A stretch of DNA of 64,000 nucleotides from positions 1 through 64,000 of the forward strand of contig JAJYYO010000019.1 of the NCBI GenBank assembly GCA_021800795.1. The letters run 5' to 3'. Each line of letters starts with the position of its first letter. The first letter of the stretch is position 1. The notes under the pieces are model-generated. The model was not told the DNA's origin, did not search any database, and worked only from the letters and a program-made list of their open reading frames with translations. A program made the position numbers and the translations under genes. Shown piece by piece: positions 20,354 through 32,398 of the stretch. The stretch is from Pseudomonadota bacterium. Its GTDB lineage: Bacteria; Pseudomonadota; Gammaproteobacteria; Burkholderiales; Gallionellaceae.

Positions 20354-20474
20354 AAATCGCCATGTTCGTTTGAGTGGTTTTATGGATTATCTGGCGTGCG
20401 TATTGGCTGTCTTGTTACAATGCACGTTGCCTAAACGAGATTGATGGCGTATCCGGGAATTGCCGGATTTTTGA

Positions 20475-20972
<498 letters not shown>

Positions 20973-21068
20973 ATGCAACAAACCCGATAATTTTACCCTG
21001 CGCGACGTGTCGATTTACCGGTTCGTCCGGGATGCGTATAATGCGCGCTTTGCCGAGGCCTGTTTCCC

Positions 21069-22529
21069 ATGCGCATTATCCAGAAAGCCCTGACCTTTGA
21101 CGACGTATTGCTCGTCCCAGCTTACTCCAACGTCATGCCTCGCGATGTCAGTCTGCGCACGCAGCTGACGCGCAATATCAGCCTGAATACGCCGCTGCTG
21201 TCCGCCGCGATGGATACCGTCACCGGTGCGCGCCTGGCGATTGCGCTGGCGCAGGAGGGCGGTATCGGCATCATTCATAAAAACATGACAGCCCGCGAGC
21301 AGGCCGCCAAGGTCGCCAAGGTCAAGCGTTTTGAAAGCGGTGTGGTCAAGGACCCGATCACCATTACGCCCGATATGTCGGTGCGCCATGTGTTGAATCT
21401 GACCCGTCAGTACAAGATTTCCGGCTTGCCGGTGGTGCAGGGCAGGCAACTGGTCGGCATCGTCACCAACCGCGATTTGCGTTTCGAGAGCAATCTGGAT
21501 CAGCCGGTGCAAAATATCATGACCCCGCGTGAGCGTCTGATTACCGTAAAGGAAAACACCAGTCTGGAAGAGGCGCGCAACCTGATGCACAAGCACCGGC
21601 TGGAGCGCGTGCTGGTGGTCAACGACGCGTTCGAGTTGTGCGGCTTGATGACGGTCAAGGATATTCTGAAATCCAGCGAACACCCCATGGCCAGCAAGGA
21701 TAGTCGCGGCCGTCTGCGCGCCGGTGCTGCGGTGGGTGTGGGTGAGGGCACCGAGGAGCGCGTGGCGCTGCTGGCCGAGGCGGGTGTGGACGTGATCGTG
21801 GTGGATACCGCGCACGGCCATTCGCAAGGCGTGCTGGATCGCGTCCGTTGGGTGAAAACCAACTTCCCGAATATCGAAGTGATCGGCGGCAATATCGCCA
21901 CGGGCGCAGCAGCCTTGGCCTTGATGGATCATGGCGCGGACGCCGTTAAGGTGGGTATCGGCCCCGGTTCGATCTGCACTACGCGCATTGTCGCGGGTGT
22001 CGGTGTGCCGCAGATCGCGGCGATTCAGAATGTCGCAAAAGCCTTGCTGGGGACCGGCGTGCCGCTGATTGCGGATGGCGGGATACGTTTTTCCGGTGAT
22101 ATCGCCAAAGCCATAGCGGCCGGTGCGCATACGGTGATGCTGGGCGGATTGTTCGCAGGGACTGAAGAAGCCCCGGGCGAAATCGAACTGTTTCAGGGCC
22201 GTTCCTACAAATCTTATCGCGGCATGGGCAGTCTGGGCGCCATGCAGCAGGGTTCCAGCGACCGCTATTTTCAGGAGGGCGAGAGCAATCAGGATAAGCT
22301 GGTGCCCGAAGGCGTGGAAGGTCGCGTACCCTACAAGGGCAGTGTGCTGGCGGTGATCCACCAGTTGATGGGCGGCTTGCGCGCCAGCATGGGTTATCTG
22401 GGCTGTGCCGATATTGCAATCATGCACGCCAAGGCCGAATTCGTCGAAATCAGCTCATCCGGTATCCGCGAGTCGCATGTGCACGATGTGCAGATCACCA
22501 AGGAAGCGCCGAATTACCATATAGACTAA
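21069..22529 (+). CDS. guaB: IMP dehydrogenase
   Basis: [20 protein letters not shown] domains, [20 protein letters not shown]. Confidence 0.97.
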   Translation: MRIIQKALTFDDVLLVPAYSNVMPRDVSLRTQLTRNISLNTPLLSAAMDTVTGARLAIALAQEGGIGIIHKNMTAREQAAKVAKVKRFESGVVKDPITITPDMSVRHVLNLTRQYKISGLPVVQGRQLVGIVTNRDLRFESNLDQPVQNIMTPRERLITVKENTSLEEARNLMHKHRLERVLVVNDAFELCGLMTVKDILKSSEHPMASKDSRGRLRAGAAVGVGEGTEERVALLAEAGVDVIVVDTAHGHSQGVLDRVRWVKTNFPNIEVIGGNIATGAAALALMDHGADAVKVGIGPGSICTTRIVAGVGVPQIAAIQNVAKALLGTGVPLIADGGIRFSGDIAKAIAAGAHTVMLGGLFAGTEEAPGEIELFQGRSYKSYRGMGSLGAMQQGSSDRYFQEGESNQDKLVPEGVEGRVPYKGSVLAVIHQLMGGLRASMGYLGCADIAIMHAKAEFVEISSSGIRESHVHDVQITKEAPNYHID

Positions 22530-22534
22530 ATGCA

Positions 22535-22633
22535 GGATTGAGGAACGGGGATTGTGGATTGAGGGCAACAAATCCGCCACATTACCAGTTCCTCATGTAA
22601 CTGCTCAATCCTCACTCCTCAATCCTCACTCCT
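22535..22633. repeat. Heptamer-repeat cassette with inverted arms between guaB and guaA
   Basis: gattgag-gaacggg-gattgtg-gattgag ... ctcaatc-ctcactc-ctcaatc-ctcactc-ct. Confidence 0.9.
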
Positions 22634-22637
22634 AGCT

Positions 22638-24221
22638 ATGTCCCATAAAAAAATCCTCATTCTTGATTTCGGTTCCCAGTACACGCAACTCATCGCACGT
22701 CGCGTCCGCGAGGCGCATGTCTATTGCGAGCTGCACCCCTGCGACATGACAGACGCGGAGATACGCGCATTCGATCCGGCGGGCATCATTCTGTCGGGCG
22801 GGCCGAATTCGGTCACCGAGGGTGATACGCCGCGCGCGCCGCAAGTGGTGTTTGAACTGGGCGTACCGGTGCTGGGCATCTGCTACGGCATGCAGACCAT
22901 GGCAGAACAACTGGGCGGCAGGGTGGAGACGGGCCTGGTGCGTGAATTCGGCTATGCCGAAATCCGCGCGCAAGGTCATTCGGCGCTGCTTCGCGATATT
23001 CAGGACAGGGTCAATGTTCAGGGGCACGGTCTGATCGATGTGTGGATGAGCCACGGCGACAAGGTGACTTGTTTGCCGGCAGGTTTTTCAGTGATTGCCA
23101 GCAACCCGACCACGCCGATTGCCGGCATGGCGGACGAGGCGCGGCGTTTTTACGCGCTGCAATTCCACCCGGAAGTCACGCATACCCGTCAGGGCAGCGC
23201 GATGCTGTCGCGTTTTGTGCATGACATCTGCGGCTGCGGCCATGACTGGAACATGCCGGACTATGTGGCCGAGGCGGTCGAAAAAATTCGCGCGCAGGTA
23301 GGTGCTGAGGAGGTGATTCTCGGGCTGTCAGGCGGGGTGGATTCTTCGGTGGCAGCGGCATTGCTGCATCGCGCCATCGGCGATCAGCTGACCTGCGTAT
23401 TCGTCGACAACGGTTTGTTGCGCCTGAACGAAGCGGCTCAGGTGATGGAAACCTTTGCGCTGAACCTGGGCGTGAAGGTGATCCATGTCGATGCCAGCGT
23501 CGAGTTTCTGCATCATCTGGCAGGGGTTTCCGATCCCGAGCAGAAGCGCAAGATCATCGGTCGCGAATTCGTCGAAGTTTTTCAGCGCGAATCCGCCAAA
23601 CTCTCCAAAGCCAAATGGCTGGCACAGGGCACGATCTATCCCGATGTGATCGAGTCGGCGGGCGGCAAGAACAAGAAGGCGCATACCATCAAGTCGCACC
23701 ACAATGTCGGCGGATTGCCGGAAAGCCTGCATCTCAAACTGCTGGAGCCGTTGCGCGAACTGTTCAAGGACGAGGTGCGCGAGCTGGGCGTGGCGCTGGG
23801 CTTGCCGGCCGGCATGGTATATCGTCATCCGTTCCCGGGACCGGGGTTGGGCGTGCGCATCCTGGGTGAAGTCAAAAAAGAATATGCGGATTTGCTGCGT
23901 CGTGCGGACGCCATCTTCATCGAAGAATTGCATGCCACAAAAGATGAAGAGGGCAATTCCTGGTACGAGAAAACCTCGCAAGCCTTTGTGGTGTTCCTGC
24001 CGGTCAGGAGCGTCGGCGTGATGGGCGATGGCCGCACCTATGAGTGGGTGGTTGCCTTGCGCGCCGTGCAGACGCAGGATTTCATGACGGCGCACTGGGC
24101 CGAGTTGCCGCACGCGCTGCTGGGGCGCGTTTCCAATCGCATCATCAACGAAGTGCGTGGCATCAACCGCGTGGTTTACGATATTTCCGGAAAGCCGCCT
24201 GCTACCATCGAGTGGGAGTGA
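22638..24221 (+). CDS. guaA: GMP synthase (glutamine-hydrolysing)
   Basis: [38 protein letters not shown]. Confidence 0.97.
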   Translation: MSHKKILILDFGSQYTQLIARRVREAHVYCELHPCDMTDAEIRAFDPAGIILSGGPNSVTEGDTPRAPQVVFELGVPVLGICYGMQTMAEQLGGRVETGLVREFGYAEIRAQGHSALLRDIQDRVNVQGHGLIDVWMSHGDKVTCLPAGFSVIASNPTTPIAGMADEARRFYALQFHPEVTHTRQGSAMLSRFVHDICGCGHDWNMPDYVAEAVEKIRAQVGAEEVILGLSGGVDSSVAAALLHRAIGDQLTCVFVDNGLLRLNEAAQVMETFALNLGVKVIHVDASVEFLHHLAGVSDPEQKRKIIGREFVEVFQRESAKLSKAKWLAQGTIYPDVIESAGGKNKKAHTIKSHHNVGGLPESLHLKLLEPLRELFKDEVRELGVALGLPAGMVYRHPFPGPGLGVRILGEVKKEYADLLRRADAIFIEELHATKDEEGNSWYEKTSQAFVVFLPVRSVGVMGDGRTYEWVVALRAVQTQDFMTAHWAELPHALLGRVSNRIINEVRGINRVVYDISGKPPATIEWE

Positions 24222-24256
24222 AAGGGCGTCCGGCAGTGACTGGAAAATTTTACTAT

Positions 24257-24283
24257 AAAACCCTGTTTTTACAGGGTTTTTTA
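24257..24283 (+). terminator. Rho-independent terminator downstream of guaA
   Basis: AAAACCCTG-TTTTTA-CAGGGTTTTTT. Confidence 0.85.
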
Positions 24284-24402
24284 TGTATATTTCCATAACG
24301 GTCAGCGCGGTTATCCCCGATATTTGCTGCCAGGCTTATCAATAAGGAAAAACCGGATACAATCGGGCGTCACCAACTGGCAGATATGGACCGAGGGAAG
24401 TC

Positions 24403-24819
24403 ATGGCAATTTACACTTACTGGTTTTTACTGGCGTTAGTCCTGCTGGCTCTGGAAATGGCAACGGGCACCTTTTACCTGCTGATGTTATCCGTTGCGAT
24501 GACAGTAGGCGGCCTGGCAGCATGGCTTTCCGCGAGCATGGCATGGCAGTTGACACTTTGCGCGCTGGCGGTCGTTGCGGGCACGCTGATTTTACGGCGC
24601 TGGAAAAGCACACAACGCAACAAGACGACCGACACCAGCCTGGATGTCGGACAAGCCGTGCAGGTGCTGACCTGGCATGAAAACGGCACAGCACGGGTTT
24701 TATACCGCGGCGCAGAATGGGACGCGGAGCCGGAAGCTGCCGGCATGCCGCGTGACGGCAGCTTTTACATCAAGGCAATGCGCGGTTCCAGTCTGATTTT
24801 GACGCATCGCAAACCGTAA
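24403..24819 (+). CDS. NfeD-family membrane protein
   Basis: N-terminal TM helices, C-terminal OB-like VGQAVQVLTWHENGTARVLYRGAEWDAE; upstream of an SPFH gene. Confidence 0.85.
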   Translation: MAIYTYWFLLALVLLALEMATGTFYLLMLSVAMTVGGLAAWLSASMAWQLTLCALAVVAGTLILRRWKSTQRNKTTDTSLDVGQAVQVLTWHENGTARVLYRGAEWDAEPEAAGMPRDGSFYIKAMRGSSLILTHRKP

Positions 24820-24829
24820 CGGAGGAAAC

Positions 24830-25741
24830 ATGGAAATCTCACTGTTCATACTGGCTGCGGCCATCGTTTTTATCGTCAAGGCGCTCAAAGTCGTGCCGCA
24901 GCAAAATTCCTGGGTGGTTGAGCGTCTGGGGCGTTTCCATGCCGCGCTGCTGCCGGGCCTCAACATTGTCATTCCGTTTATCGACCGCGTCGCCTACAAG
25001 CACATGCTCAAAGAAGTGCCGCTGGACGTGCCCAGTCAGGTCTGCATCACCCGCGACAACACGCAACTGACGGTGGACGGCATCCTGTATTTTCAGGTGA
25101 CCGATCCCAGGCTCGCCTCCTACGGCACCAGCAATTACATCATGGCGATTACCCAGCTCGCGCAGACCACGCTGCGTTCGGTAATCGGCAAGATGGAACT
25201 GGACAAAACCTTCGAGGAACGCGACGACATCAACCGCGCGGTGGTGGCCGCCCTCGATGAAGCCGCCACCAGCTGGGGCGTCAAGGTGCTGCGATACGAA
25301 ATCAAGGATCTCACGCCGCCTAAGGAAATCCTCCACGCCATGCAGGCGCAAATCACCGCCGAACGCGAAAAGCGCGCGCTGATCGCCGCCTCCGAAGGGC
25401 GCAAACAGGAACAGATCAACATCGCCACCGGCGAGCGCGAAGCGTTCATCCAGCGCTCGGAAGGCGAAAAACAGTCTGCCATCAACCGCGCACAGGGAGA
25501 AGCCGAAGCCATCAAGGCGGTGGCTGCCGCGACCGCTCAGGCGATCTCTCAGGTCGCGCAGGCGATCCAGTCGCCCGGCGGCATGGATGCGGTCAATCTC
25601 AAGGTGGCCGAAAAATATGTGGAAGCCTTCGGCAATGTCGCCAAGGCCGGCAACACCCTGATTCTGCCGGGCAACCTGTCGGACATAGGCGCCATGGTCG
25701 CCACCGCGATGAGCATCGTCAAATCCCAGAAGAGCAGCTGA
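24830..25741 (+). CDS. SPFH/Band 7 domain protein (QmcA/stomatin-like)
   Basis: VPQQNSWVVERLGRFHAALLPGLNIVIPFIDRVAYKH. Confidence 0.93.
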   Translation: MEISLFILAAAIVFIVKALKVVPQQNSWVVERLGRFHAALLPGLNIVIPFIDRVAYKHMLKEVPLDVPSQVCITRDNTQLTVDGILYFQVTDPRLASYGTSNYIMAITQLAQTTLRSVIGKMELDKTFEERDDINRAVVAALDEAATSWGVKVLRYEIKDLTPPKEILHAMQAQITAEREKRALIAASEGRKQEQINIATGEREAFIQRSEGEKQSAINRAQGEAEAIKAVAAATAQAISQVAQAIQSPGGMDAVNLKVAEKYVEAFGNVAKAGNTLILPGNLSDIGAMVATAMSIVKSQKSS

Positions 25742-25805
25742 CAGAACACTGTTTTCATCCAATTGTTTTGGATATTTAACGTTGGGCAAAAAAGGAGAAA
25801 ATTAC

Positions 25806-26045
25806 ATGGCGGAAACCAAGTCACTGAAAACATGCAGCATCACTGAAATCGAGGAGGCAATTGCAAAAGCGATTTCAGGCCTCACCGGCACCGAAGCAAG
25901 CTCAGAAATTAGTTCATTTATAATCAGCACCGCCGATGCTATGGCTCACTTTAACGGGCAGGATACCTTCAAGTTAGAGCTATCTTTGCGAGTTGGAAAG
26001 TCCTATGCAGGCCCCACCGACGAACCCAGTGGCATTCCATTCTGA
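25806..26045 (+). CDS. Hypothetical small protein (79 aa)
   Basis: Begins MAETKSLKTCSITEIEEAIAKAISG; GGAG-containing sequence upstream of ATG. Confidence 0.6.
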   Translation: MAETKSLKTCSITEIEEAIAKAISGLTGTEASSEISSFIISTADAMAHFNGQDTFKLELSLRVGKSYAGPTDEPSGIPF

Positions 26046-26140
26046 GCACCTACAGGCAAAAGGGGGTCTTGTCTTTTGCCTGCATCACAGTGCGGCAATG
26101 GCTCTTCAGTTTATCCAGTGTTTCCAGCAACCTGGGCGTC

Positions 26141-26551
26141 TTACGCCGCACGAATCTCGTCAAGCAATTCCGGGTGTCTGTCCAGTAATTTCAAAAGTAG
26201 CACTGTCGATTTGTGAGGCAGGGTTTTACCACGTTCGTATTCTGAGAACGCGGTTGCTCCGCCTCCAAATAACTTGCCTGCATCTGCTTGGCGCAAGCCG
26301 AGTTTTTTACGAATGACACGTAAGGAATCAGCGATCTCTTGATCAACAGATGCACAAAACGCATCAACAGAATCGCTGTATCTTTTTCCTTCACCATCAT
26401 CAAATTCGCACTCATGACACGACGGGCAATGCCAACCAGAAACTTGCGGCACTGTCATCGCATGATCACGGTACGCAAACGTTAAATCGCGTGTTGTATG
26501 TTCCAGTAATGTGCCATTGTCGCATTGCAAACAAAATCTTTTTTCGCTCAT
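26141..26551 (-). CDS. mqsA: Type II antitoxin MqsA (YgiT-like zinc finger plus HTH)
   Basis: CLQCDNG...WHCPSCHECEFDD; HTH ADAGKLFGGGATAFSEYERGKTLPHKST. Confidence 0.9.
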   Translation of the reverse strand: MSEKRFCLQCDNGTLLEHTTRDLTFAYRDHAMTVPQVSGWHCPSCHECEFDDGEGKRYSDSVDAFCASVDQEIADSLRVIRKKLGLRQADAGKLFGGGATAFSEYERGKTLPHKSTVLLLKLLDRHPELLDEIRAA

Positions 26552-26552
26552 T

Positions 26553-26849
26553 TTATTTTTCCTTGAATTGAATCACGGTTGCACCGACATTGATTGTTAC
26601 CTTGATGTAAGCAATTTTGCCGTTTGGGCAAGTCGCGTGATACACGTCTTGCCACACTTGGCTGTGCGTGGTCATGCTTTTGAACAACATTTTGCGCTGC
26701 AAGCTGAACACAACATCTAACGCTGCCTGCGCATCCAGTCCCATCAGTCTGGCATTGTTCTTCGCAGTACTGGTAAATGCATCCATTCCACGCTGAAGCA
26801 CAATAGATTTCACTTCGTCCAAGTTGTAGTGTGGTGTGCGTTTTTCCAT
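26553..26849 (-). CDS. mqsR: mRNA interferase toxin MqsR
   Basis: KRTPHYNLDEVKSIV...FSLQRKMLFKSMTTHSQVWQDVYHA, immediately upstream of mqsA. Confidence 0.9.
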   Translation of the reverse strand: MEKRTPHYNLDEVKSIVLQRGMDAFTSTAKNNARLMGLDAQAALDVVFSLQRKMLFKSMTTHSQVWQDVYHATCPNGKIAYIKVTINVGATVIQFKEK

Positions 26850-26855
26850 GCTATT

Positions 26856-26878
26856 AATTATATGGATTCCATATAATT
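26856..26878. promoter_or_regulatory. Candidate autoregulatory operator palindrome upstream of mqsR
   Basis: AATTATATGG-ATT-CCATATAATT, 10-bp perfect arms 7 bp upstream of the mqsR start. Confidence 0.55.
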
Positions 26879-26888
26879 ATATCAACCA

Positions 26889-27155
26889 TTATTCGTTAAT
26901 CTCATCCAGCTTGACCCGGCGTGCGTGGCTCAACGTGGTGATGCGTGCTTTCGCGCGATTCTCGGCGATGCGGTCGGCAATGGAATCGAGCATTGCCTCC
27001 ATCATTCTGGGCGAGATGATGTATCCGGCAGGCTTGTTGTGATTGAGAATGGCGACCGCCTGATCTTCGTCTTCCGCAAGCTTGAGTATGCGCGTCGGCG
27101 AGTCGCGCAATTCGGTGACGCCGATGGTAATGTCTGCATGTATAGCGTTCATCAT
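26889..27155 (-). CDS. Orphan StbD/Phd-YefM-type antitoxin
   Basis: ITIGVTELRDSPTRILKLAEDEDQAVAILNHNKPAGYIISP; no cognate RelE/StbE-like toxin adjacent. Confidence 0.75.
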   Translation of the reverse strand: MMNAIHADITIGVTELRDSPTRILKLAEDEDQAVAILNHNKPAGYIISPRMMEAMLDSIADRIAENRAKARITTLSHARRVKLDEINE

Positions 27156-27322
27156 TCCGCCCTTAATAGGGTACGTGCGGGTGTATGTTTCTGTTCGCCT
27201 CAGGTCAACTAAAATCCTCTATGGACGCAGCCAAAGAAACCAGCTGCCGGTCGCGCCAAGACCGCCCGCATGGGCGAGTGTCAGGCGGCGTACCCATCAC
27301 GAGCACTGCCACCGGCAGGGAA

Positions 27323-30300
27323 TTACCCTACCCATTTCCTGGCGTTCTGGAACATTTTCAGCCATGCGCCGTTCTCCTGCCAGCCGGATGGATGCCAGGA
27401 ATTTTGCACGGCGCGGAACACGCGCTCGGGATGCGGCATCATGATGCTAAAACGCCCGTCCGGCGTGGTCAATCCGGTGATACCTTGCGGCGATCCGTTC
27501 GGGTTGAGCGGGTAGGTTTCAGTGGCTGCGCCGCGATTATCCACATAGCGTAGCGTGACCTTTGCCGCCGCTAGTTTTTCTGCGCTGCTAAAACGCAGTT
27601 TCAGTGACGACTCATGCCCGCTTGCGGGCGTGATGTCGGAACTAAAATCGGCATAGCCTTCACCATGCGCGACCACGATCGGCATGCGGCTGCCGGCCAT
27701 ACCCTCAAACAGAATGGAGGGGGATTCCTGCACTTCCACCATTACGAAACGCGCCTCGAACTGTTCGGACTGGTTGCGCGAAAAATGCGCCCAGTTTTCG
27801 GCCCCTGGGATGATTTCGTGCAGATTACTCATCATCTGACAGCCGTTGCATACGCCCAGCGCAAAAGTATCGGCACGACTGAAGAAGGCTTCGAATTCGT
27901 CGCGCGCCCTTGAGTTGAACAGGATGGATTTCGCCCAGCCTTCGCCCGCACCCAGCACGTCGCCGTAGGAAAAACCGCCACAGGCCGCCACCCCCTTGAA
28001 ATCGCTCAATTTGACGCGACCGCTGATCACATCGCTCATGTGCACGTCCACCGCCGCGAAACCTGCGCGGTCGAATGCTGCGGCCATTTCCACCTGACCG
28101 TTCACCCCCTGCTCGCGCAGGATGGCGATCTTCGGGCGTGCAACAGGATTGAGGATCGAGGATCGAGGATTAAGAAAAACAGGTGCTTCGTTCGGATCAT
28201 AGGTGAGCTTCGCATGCAGCCCGGGATCGTTCACGTCCAGCAGACGATCGAATTCGGACTGCGCGCAATCCGGATTGTCGCGCAGCTTCTGCATCTGATA
28301 GGTGGTCTCGGACCAGATGCGTTGCAGGTTGACGCCGCTGTCACTAAACAGCGTATCGCCGCCACGTCGAACTTCAATCAGGCCGGTCCGATTCAGGGTG
28401 GCGATCTTCTGCACGCTCAGCCCCGCTTTTTTCGCCTGCTTCATGACATGCGCGACATCGCTGTTTTTTACCTGAATCACTGCACCCAGTTCTTCGTTGA
28501 ACAGCGCGCTCAGCGTATCGCCATGCATTTCGTCGAGCTGCACGTTCAAACCGATATGCGAGGCGAAAGACATTTCGCACAAGCTGACGAACACACCGCC
28601 GTCCGAGCGGTCGTGATAGGCGAGCAGCTTGTCATCGAGATTAAGTATTTGAATAAATTCAAAAAATGATTTCAACGCAGCGGCAGAATCCACATCCGGC
28701 GCGATATCGCCTACCTGCTTGTACACCTGTGCCAGGGCCGAGCCGCCCATGCGGTTTTTGCCCTGTCCAAGATCGATCAAGAGCAGCGTGCTGTCAAGAT
28801 CGGCAGCCAGCTGAGGGGTCAGCGTATCGCGCACATCCGCGCAAGGCGCAAACGCGGTTACGATCAGCGACAGGGGGGATGTGACCGATTTATTTTCAGC
28901 ACCTTCAGTCCATGTAGACTTCATGCTCATGGAATCCTTGCCGACCGGAATGCCGATGCCCAATGCCGGGCACAGTTCCATGCCCACTGCCCTGACGGTA
29001 TCGAACAGCGCGGCATCTTCGCCGTGATGCCCGGCTGCCGCCATCCAGTTCGCCGACAGCTTGATGTCGCCGATCTTTGCGATGCGCGCTGCCGCGATAT
29101 TGGTGAGCGCCTCGCCTACCGCCATGCGTCCGGAAGCCGCCGCATTGACCAGCGCCAGCGGCGTGCGTTCGCCCAGTGCGAACGCCTCGCCCAGATAGGT
29201 GTTGAAGCCCATCAGGGTCACGGCAACGTCCGCCACCGGCGCCTGCCAGGGGCCGACCATCTGGTCGCGCGCGGTCATGCCGCCCACAGTGCGGTCGCCG
29301 ATGCTGATCAGAAAAGTCTTGTTGGCAACCGAGGGCAGGCGCAACACGCGCTCGACAGATTCCTGCAAGTCGAGCGTACCGGTATCGAATGCTGCCAGTT
29401 TCGGCGTTTCGCGCACCACGTTGCGGGTCATTTTAGGCGGCTTGCCCAGCAACACCGACAGCGGCATGTTCACCGGGTCGTTGTCGAACTCGGTGTCGTG
29501 CACGATGATCTGATCGTCCTCGATGGCCACACCCACCACCGCGAACGGACAGCGCTCGCGCTCGCAGAAAGCCTTAAATTCGTCCAGACGTTCCGGCGCG
29601 ATCGCCAGCACATAACGCTCCTGCGATTCATTGCACCAGATCTGCCTGGGCGACATGCCGGTTTCATCCAGCGGAATCTTGCGTAATCCAAATGCAGCAC
29701 CCCGTCCGCCGCCATGCACCAGTTCAGGCAGCGCATTGGACATGCCGCCCGCGCCCACGTCGTGAATCGACAGGATAGGATTATTCTCACCCAGCTGCCA
29801 GCAGCGGTCGATCACCTCCTGCGCGCGCCGCTGCATCTCGGGATTGCCGCGCTGCACCGAATCGAAGTCCAGATTCTCGGCATTGCTGCCGGTATCCATG
29901 CTGGAGGCTGCCCCTCCACCCAGACCGATCAGCATGCCGGGGCCGCCCAGATGCACCACGAGCGCGCCTATCGGCAGATCGTGCTTGTGAGTGTGTATCG
30001 CCGAGATGCTGCCCAGGCCGCCCGCCAGCATGATGGGCTTGTGATAGCCGCGCATCTCGCCGCCGACCTGCTCTTCAAAGGTGCGGAAATAGCCGGTCAG
30101 ATTCGGACGGCCGAACTCGTTGTTGAATGCCGCACCGCCCAACGGGCCGTCCAGCATGATCTGCAACGCGGTGACGATGCGCGAAGGTTTGCCGTAAGGC
30201 GTTTCCCACGGCTGCTCGAATCCGGGGATATTCAGGTTGGAAACGGAAAAACCGGTCAGACCCGCCTTGGGGCGTGAACCGATACCGGTCGCACCCTCGT

Positions 30301-31258
30301 CGCGGATCTCGCCGCCGGAACCGGTCGCAGCACCGGCAAAGGGCGCAATTGCGGTCGGATGGTTATGCGTCTCCACCTTCATCAGCGTATGCGTCAGCTC
30401 CTCGCTGAATGCGTAGGCGCCGCCGGCACGCGGATAAAAACGTTCAACTGATGCGCCCTCGATCACCGACGAATTGTCGGAATACGCCACTACCGTGCCC
30501 TTTGGGCTGACCTTATGGGTGTTGCGTATCATGCCGAACAGCGACATGTCCTGAACTTCGCCGTCGATCACCCAGTCTGCGTTGAAAATCTTGTGGCGGC
30601 AATGCTCGGAATTGGCCTGCGCGAACATCATCAGTTCGACATCGGTCGGATTGCGCTTGAGCTTCTTGAAATTTTCGACCAGATATTCGATCTCGTCGGT
30701 GGATAACGCCAGCCCCATCTCGCGGTTGGCAGCACTCAAAGCGTCAGCGCCGCCCAGCAGGATATCCACCGTTGCCAACGGCTGGGACTTGCCATGCCGG
30801 AAGATTTTTTCTGCCGCACCTTCAATCGAATCCAGCACAGATTCCGTCATTCTGTCATGCAGCAGGGGCAATACCGCCGTGCGTTCAGCCGCGCTCAATT
30901 GAGCGCCTGCTTTCAGGTAATACTGCACGCCGCGTTCGATGCGCTCAATCCCGTTCAGGCCGCAATGCTGCGCAATGTCAGTCGCCTTGGTGGACCAGGG
31001 AGAAATCGTGCCCAGACGCGGCACCACCAGCACGCGAATGAATTCGCCGGCAGGCTCACCCGTCGTTTTTCCCAGACCCAGCACCTGGTCCAGCAGGCCT
31101 GCCTGCACCTTGTCGAGTGTCTTGCTGCGCAGTGCACTGAAGTAGCAGTGGCGTGCATCGGCAATAACGACGTTGGGTGCGACCGCGTTCAATGCAACGC
31201 GCAATTTTTCCAGACGAAAGGCGGATAAGGCGGAACTGCCGACAGAGACTTTAAACAT
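27323..31258 (-). CDS. purL: Phosphoribosylformylglycinamidine synthase
   Basis: Full-length PurL motifs, e.g. [65 protein letters not shown]. Confidence 0.96.
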   Translation of the reverse strand: MFKVSVGSSALSAFRLEKLRVALNAVAPNVVIADARHCYFSALRSKTLDKVQAGLLDQVLGLGKTTGEPAGEFIRVLVVPRLGTISPWSTKATDIAQHCGLNGIERIERGVQYYLKAGAQLSAAERTAVLPLLHDRMTESVLDSIEGAAEKIFRHGKSQPLATVDILLGGADALSAANREMGLALSTDEIEYLVENFKKLKRNPTDVELMMFAQANSEHCRHKIFNADWVIDGEVQDMSLFGMIRNTHKVSPKGTVVAYSDNSSVIEGASVERFYPRAGGAYAFSEELTHTLMKVETHNHPTAIAPFAGAATGSGGEIRDEGATGIGSRPKAGLTGFSVSNLNIPGFEQPWETPYGKPSRIVTALQIMLDGPLGGAAFNNEFGRPNLTGYFRTFEEQVGGEMRGYHKPIMLAGGLGSISAIHTHKHDLPIGALVVHLGGPGMLIGLGGGAASSMDTGSNAENLDFDSVQRGNPEMQRRAQEVIDRCWQLGENNPILSIHDVGAGGMSNALPELVHGGGRGAAFGLRKIPLDETGMSPRQIWCNESQERYVLAIAPERLDEFKAFCERERCPFAVVGVAIEDDQIIVHDTEFDNDPVNMPLSVLLGKPPKMTRNVVRETPKLAAFDTGTLDLQESVERVLRLPSVANKTFLISIGDRTVGGMTARDQMVGPWQAPVADVAVTLMGFNTYLGEAFALGERTPLALVNAAASGRMAVGEALTNIAAARIAKIGDIKLSANWMAAAGHHGEDAALFDTVRAVGMELCPALGIGIPVGKDSMSMKSTWTEGAENKSVTSPLSLIVTAFAPCADVRDTLTPQLAADLDSTLLLIDLGQGKNRMGGSALAQVYKQVGDIAPDVDSAAALKSFFEFIQILNLDDKLLAYHDRSDGGVFVSLCEMSFASHIGLNVQLDEMHGDTLSALFNEELGAVIQVKNSDVAHVMKQAKKAGLSVQKIATLNRTGLIEVRRGGDTLFSDSGVNLQRIWSETTYQMQKLRDNPDCAQSEFDRLLDVNDPGLHAKLTYDPNEAPVFLNPRSSILNPVARPKIAILREQGVNGQVEMAAAFDRAGFAAVDVHMSDVISGRVKLSDFKGVAACGGFSYGDVLGAGEGWAKSILFNSRARDEFEAFFSRADTFALGVCNGCQMMSNLHEIIPGAENWAHFSRNQSEQFEARFVMVEVQESPSILFEGMAGSRMPIVVAHGEGYADFSSDITPASGHESSLKLRFSSAEKLAAAKVTLRYVDNRGAATETYPLNPNGSPQGITGLTTPDGRFSIMMPHPERVFRAVQNSWHPSGWQENGAWLKMFQNARKWVG
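28145..28172. repeat. Heptamer repeat inside purL
   Basis: aggatt-gaggatc-gaggatc-gaggatt; encodes [10 protein letters not shown] in frame. Confidence 0.85.
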
Positions 31259-31332
31259 GACGGTTGAGAATAAAATTCGGGACGCGATTATACTATGCGC
31301 CGCAGCAAAGCCGGCCATTCATCAAAGACATC

Positions 31333-32247
31333 ATGATTCCGCAAACCATAGAACAGAGCCAGGTCGCCAGATTTTTGCCAAAACGCCCGCACGACAGTCA
31401 CAAGGGCATGTTCGGCACGGTAGTTGTCATCGGCGGGGCATCCGGCATGACAGGCGCAGCACTGCTGGCCGCCCGCGCAGCGCTCAAACTGGGTGCCGGT
31501 TGCGTGCATGCGGTGCTGCTGGCGGAGAACGCGCCATCGGTTGATTTTGTCCAGCCGGAGCTGATGATTCATAAAGCTGGTTTTGTCATGCCCGCGCAGG
31601 CGGGCATCCAGTTCGATAAAAACACTGGGTTCCCGCTTGGCCGCGAGCTCGAAACTTCGCTACGCTCGTTTTCGCGAGAACGACAGGTTATAGTGGCCGG
31701 TTGCGGCATGGGCAGCGATGCAACTGCACATAAATTACTCACAGAAGTGTTACACAGCACGGCATCAATGGTGCTCGATGCCGACGCGCTGAACCTGATT
31801 GCAACACACCACGAACTGCGCGACCGGCTGATCGCCCGTAAAAATCCCACCGTGCTCACGCCGCATCCCGGCGAGGCCGCGCGCCTGCTCTCATGCAGCA
31901 CGAAGCAGATTCAGGAGGATCGCATCGCATCGGTGCAGCAATTGGCCGGAATGTTCAGCTGTTCGGTGGTATTAAAAGGCGCAAACAGCCTGTGCGCTAC
32001 CGGCAAAGGACTGTTCGTCAATCACACCGGCAATCCCGGCATGAGCGCGCCCGGCATGGGCGATGTGCTGGCCGGCATGATTGCATCCTTCATCGCCCAG
32101 GGGCTTAACGCGGATGACGCACTGCTTCTGGCGGTACACCTGCATGGCGCGGCGGGCGACGAACTGGCAAAACAGCGGGCCATCGGCATGACCGCGACGG
32201 AAGTCACCGATCAGGCCCGCAGCCTGCTGAATCAGTGGGGTTCATAA
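31333..32247 (+). CDS. nnrD: ADP-dependent NAD(P)H-hydrate dehydratase
   Basis: VVVIGGASGMTGAALLAARAALKLGAGCV, NHTGNPGMSAPGMGDVLAGMIASF. Confidence 0.92.
   Translation: MIPQTIEQSQVARFLPKRPHDSHKGMFGTVVVIGGASGMTGAALLAARAALKLGAGCVHAVLLAENAPSVDFVQPELMIHKAGFVMPAQAGIQFDKNTGFPLGRELETSLRSFSRERQVIVAGCGMGSDATAHKLLTEVLHSTASMVLDADALNLIATHHELRDRLIARKNPTVLTPHPGEAARLLSCSTKQIQEDRIASVQQLAGMFSCSVVLKGANSLCATGKGLFVNHTGNPGMSAPGMGDVLAGMIASFIAQGLNADDALLLAVHLHGAAGDELAKQRAIGMTATEVTDQARSLLNQWGS
31584..31685. repeat. Palindromic repeat element inserted in-frame in nnrD
   Basis: TGTCATGCCCGCG...CGCGAGAACGACA imperfect terminal inverted repeats; inner hairpin ATGCCCGC-GCAG-GCGGGCAT; 102 bp, 34 codons; encodes VMPAQAGIQ. 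Confidence 0.8.
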
Positions 32248-32398
32248 GGCAGCTAGCTGAGCCGGCGTCCGATTTCCTTGCTGTTTATGGAGTGGCTGTG
32301 GGACAATCCGCGGCTGCGCGCAGATTTTCGGCGCGCATTGTAATCACTTGTTTGCATAAAACAGATTTTGTCTTTAAAAGTTTATTGGAAGAAAATTA

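Noticed and set aside
21015-22427. 470-aa minus-strand ORF antisense to guaB
   Set aside because: Complete overlap with an unambiguous guaB; His/Gln/Ala-rich composition typical of an antisense shadow frame.
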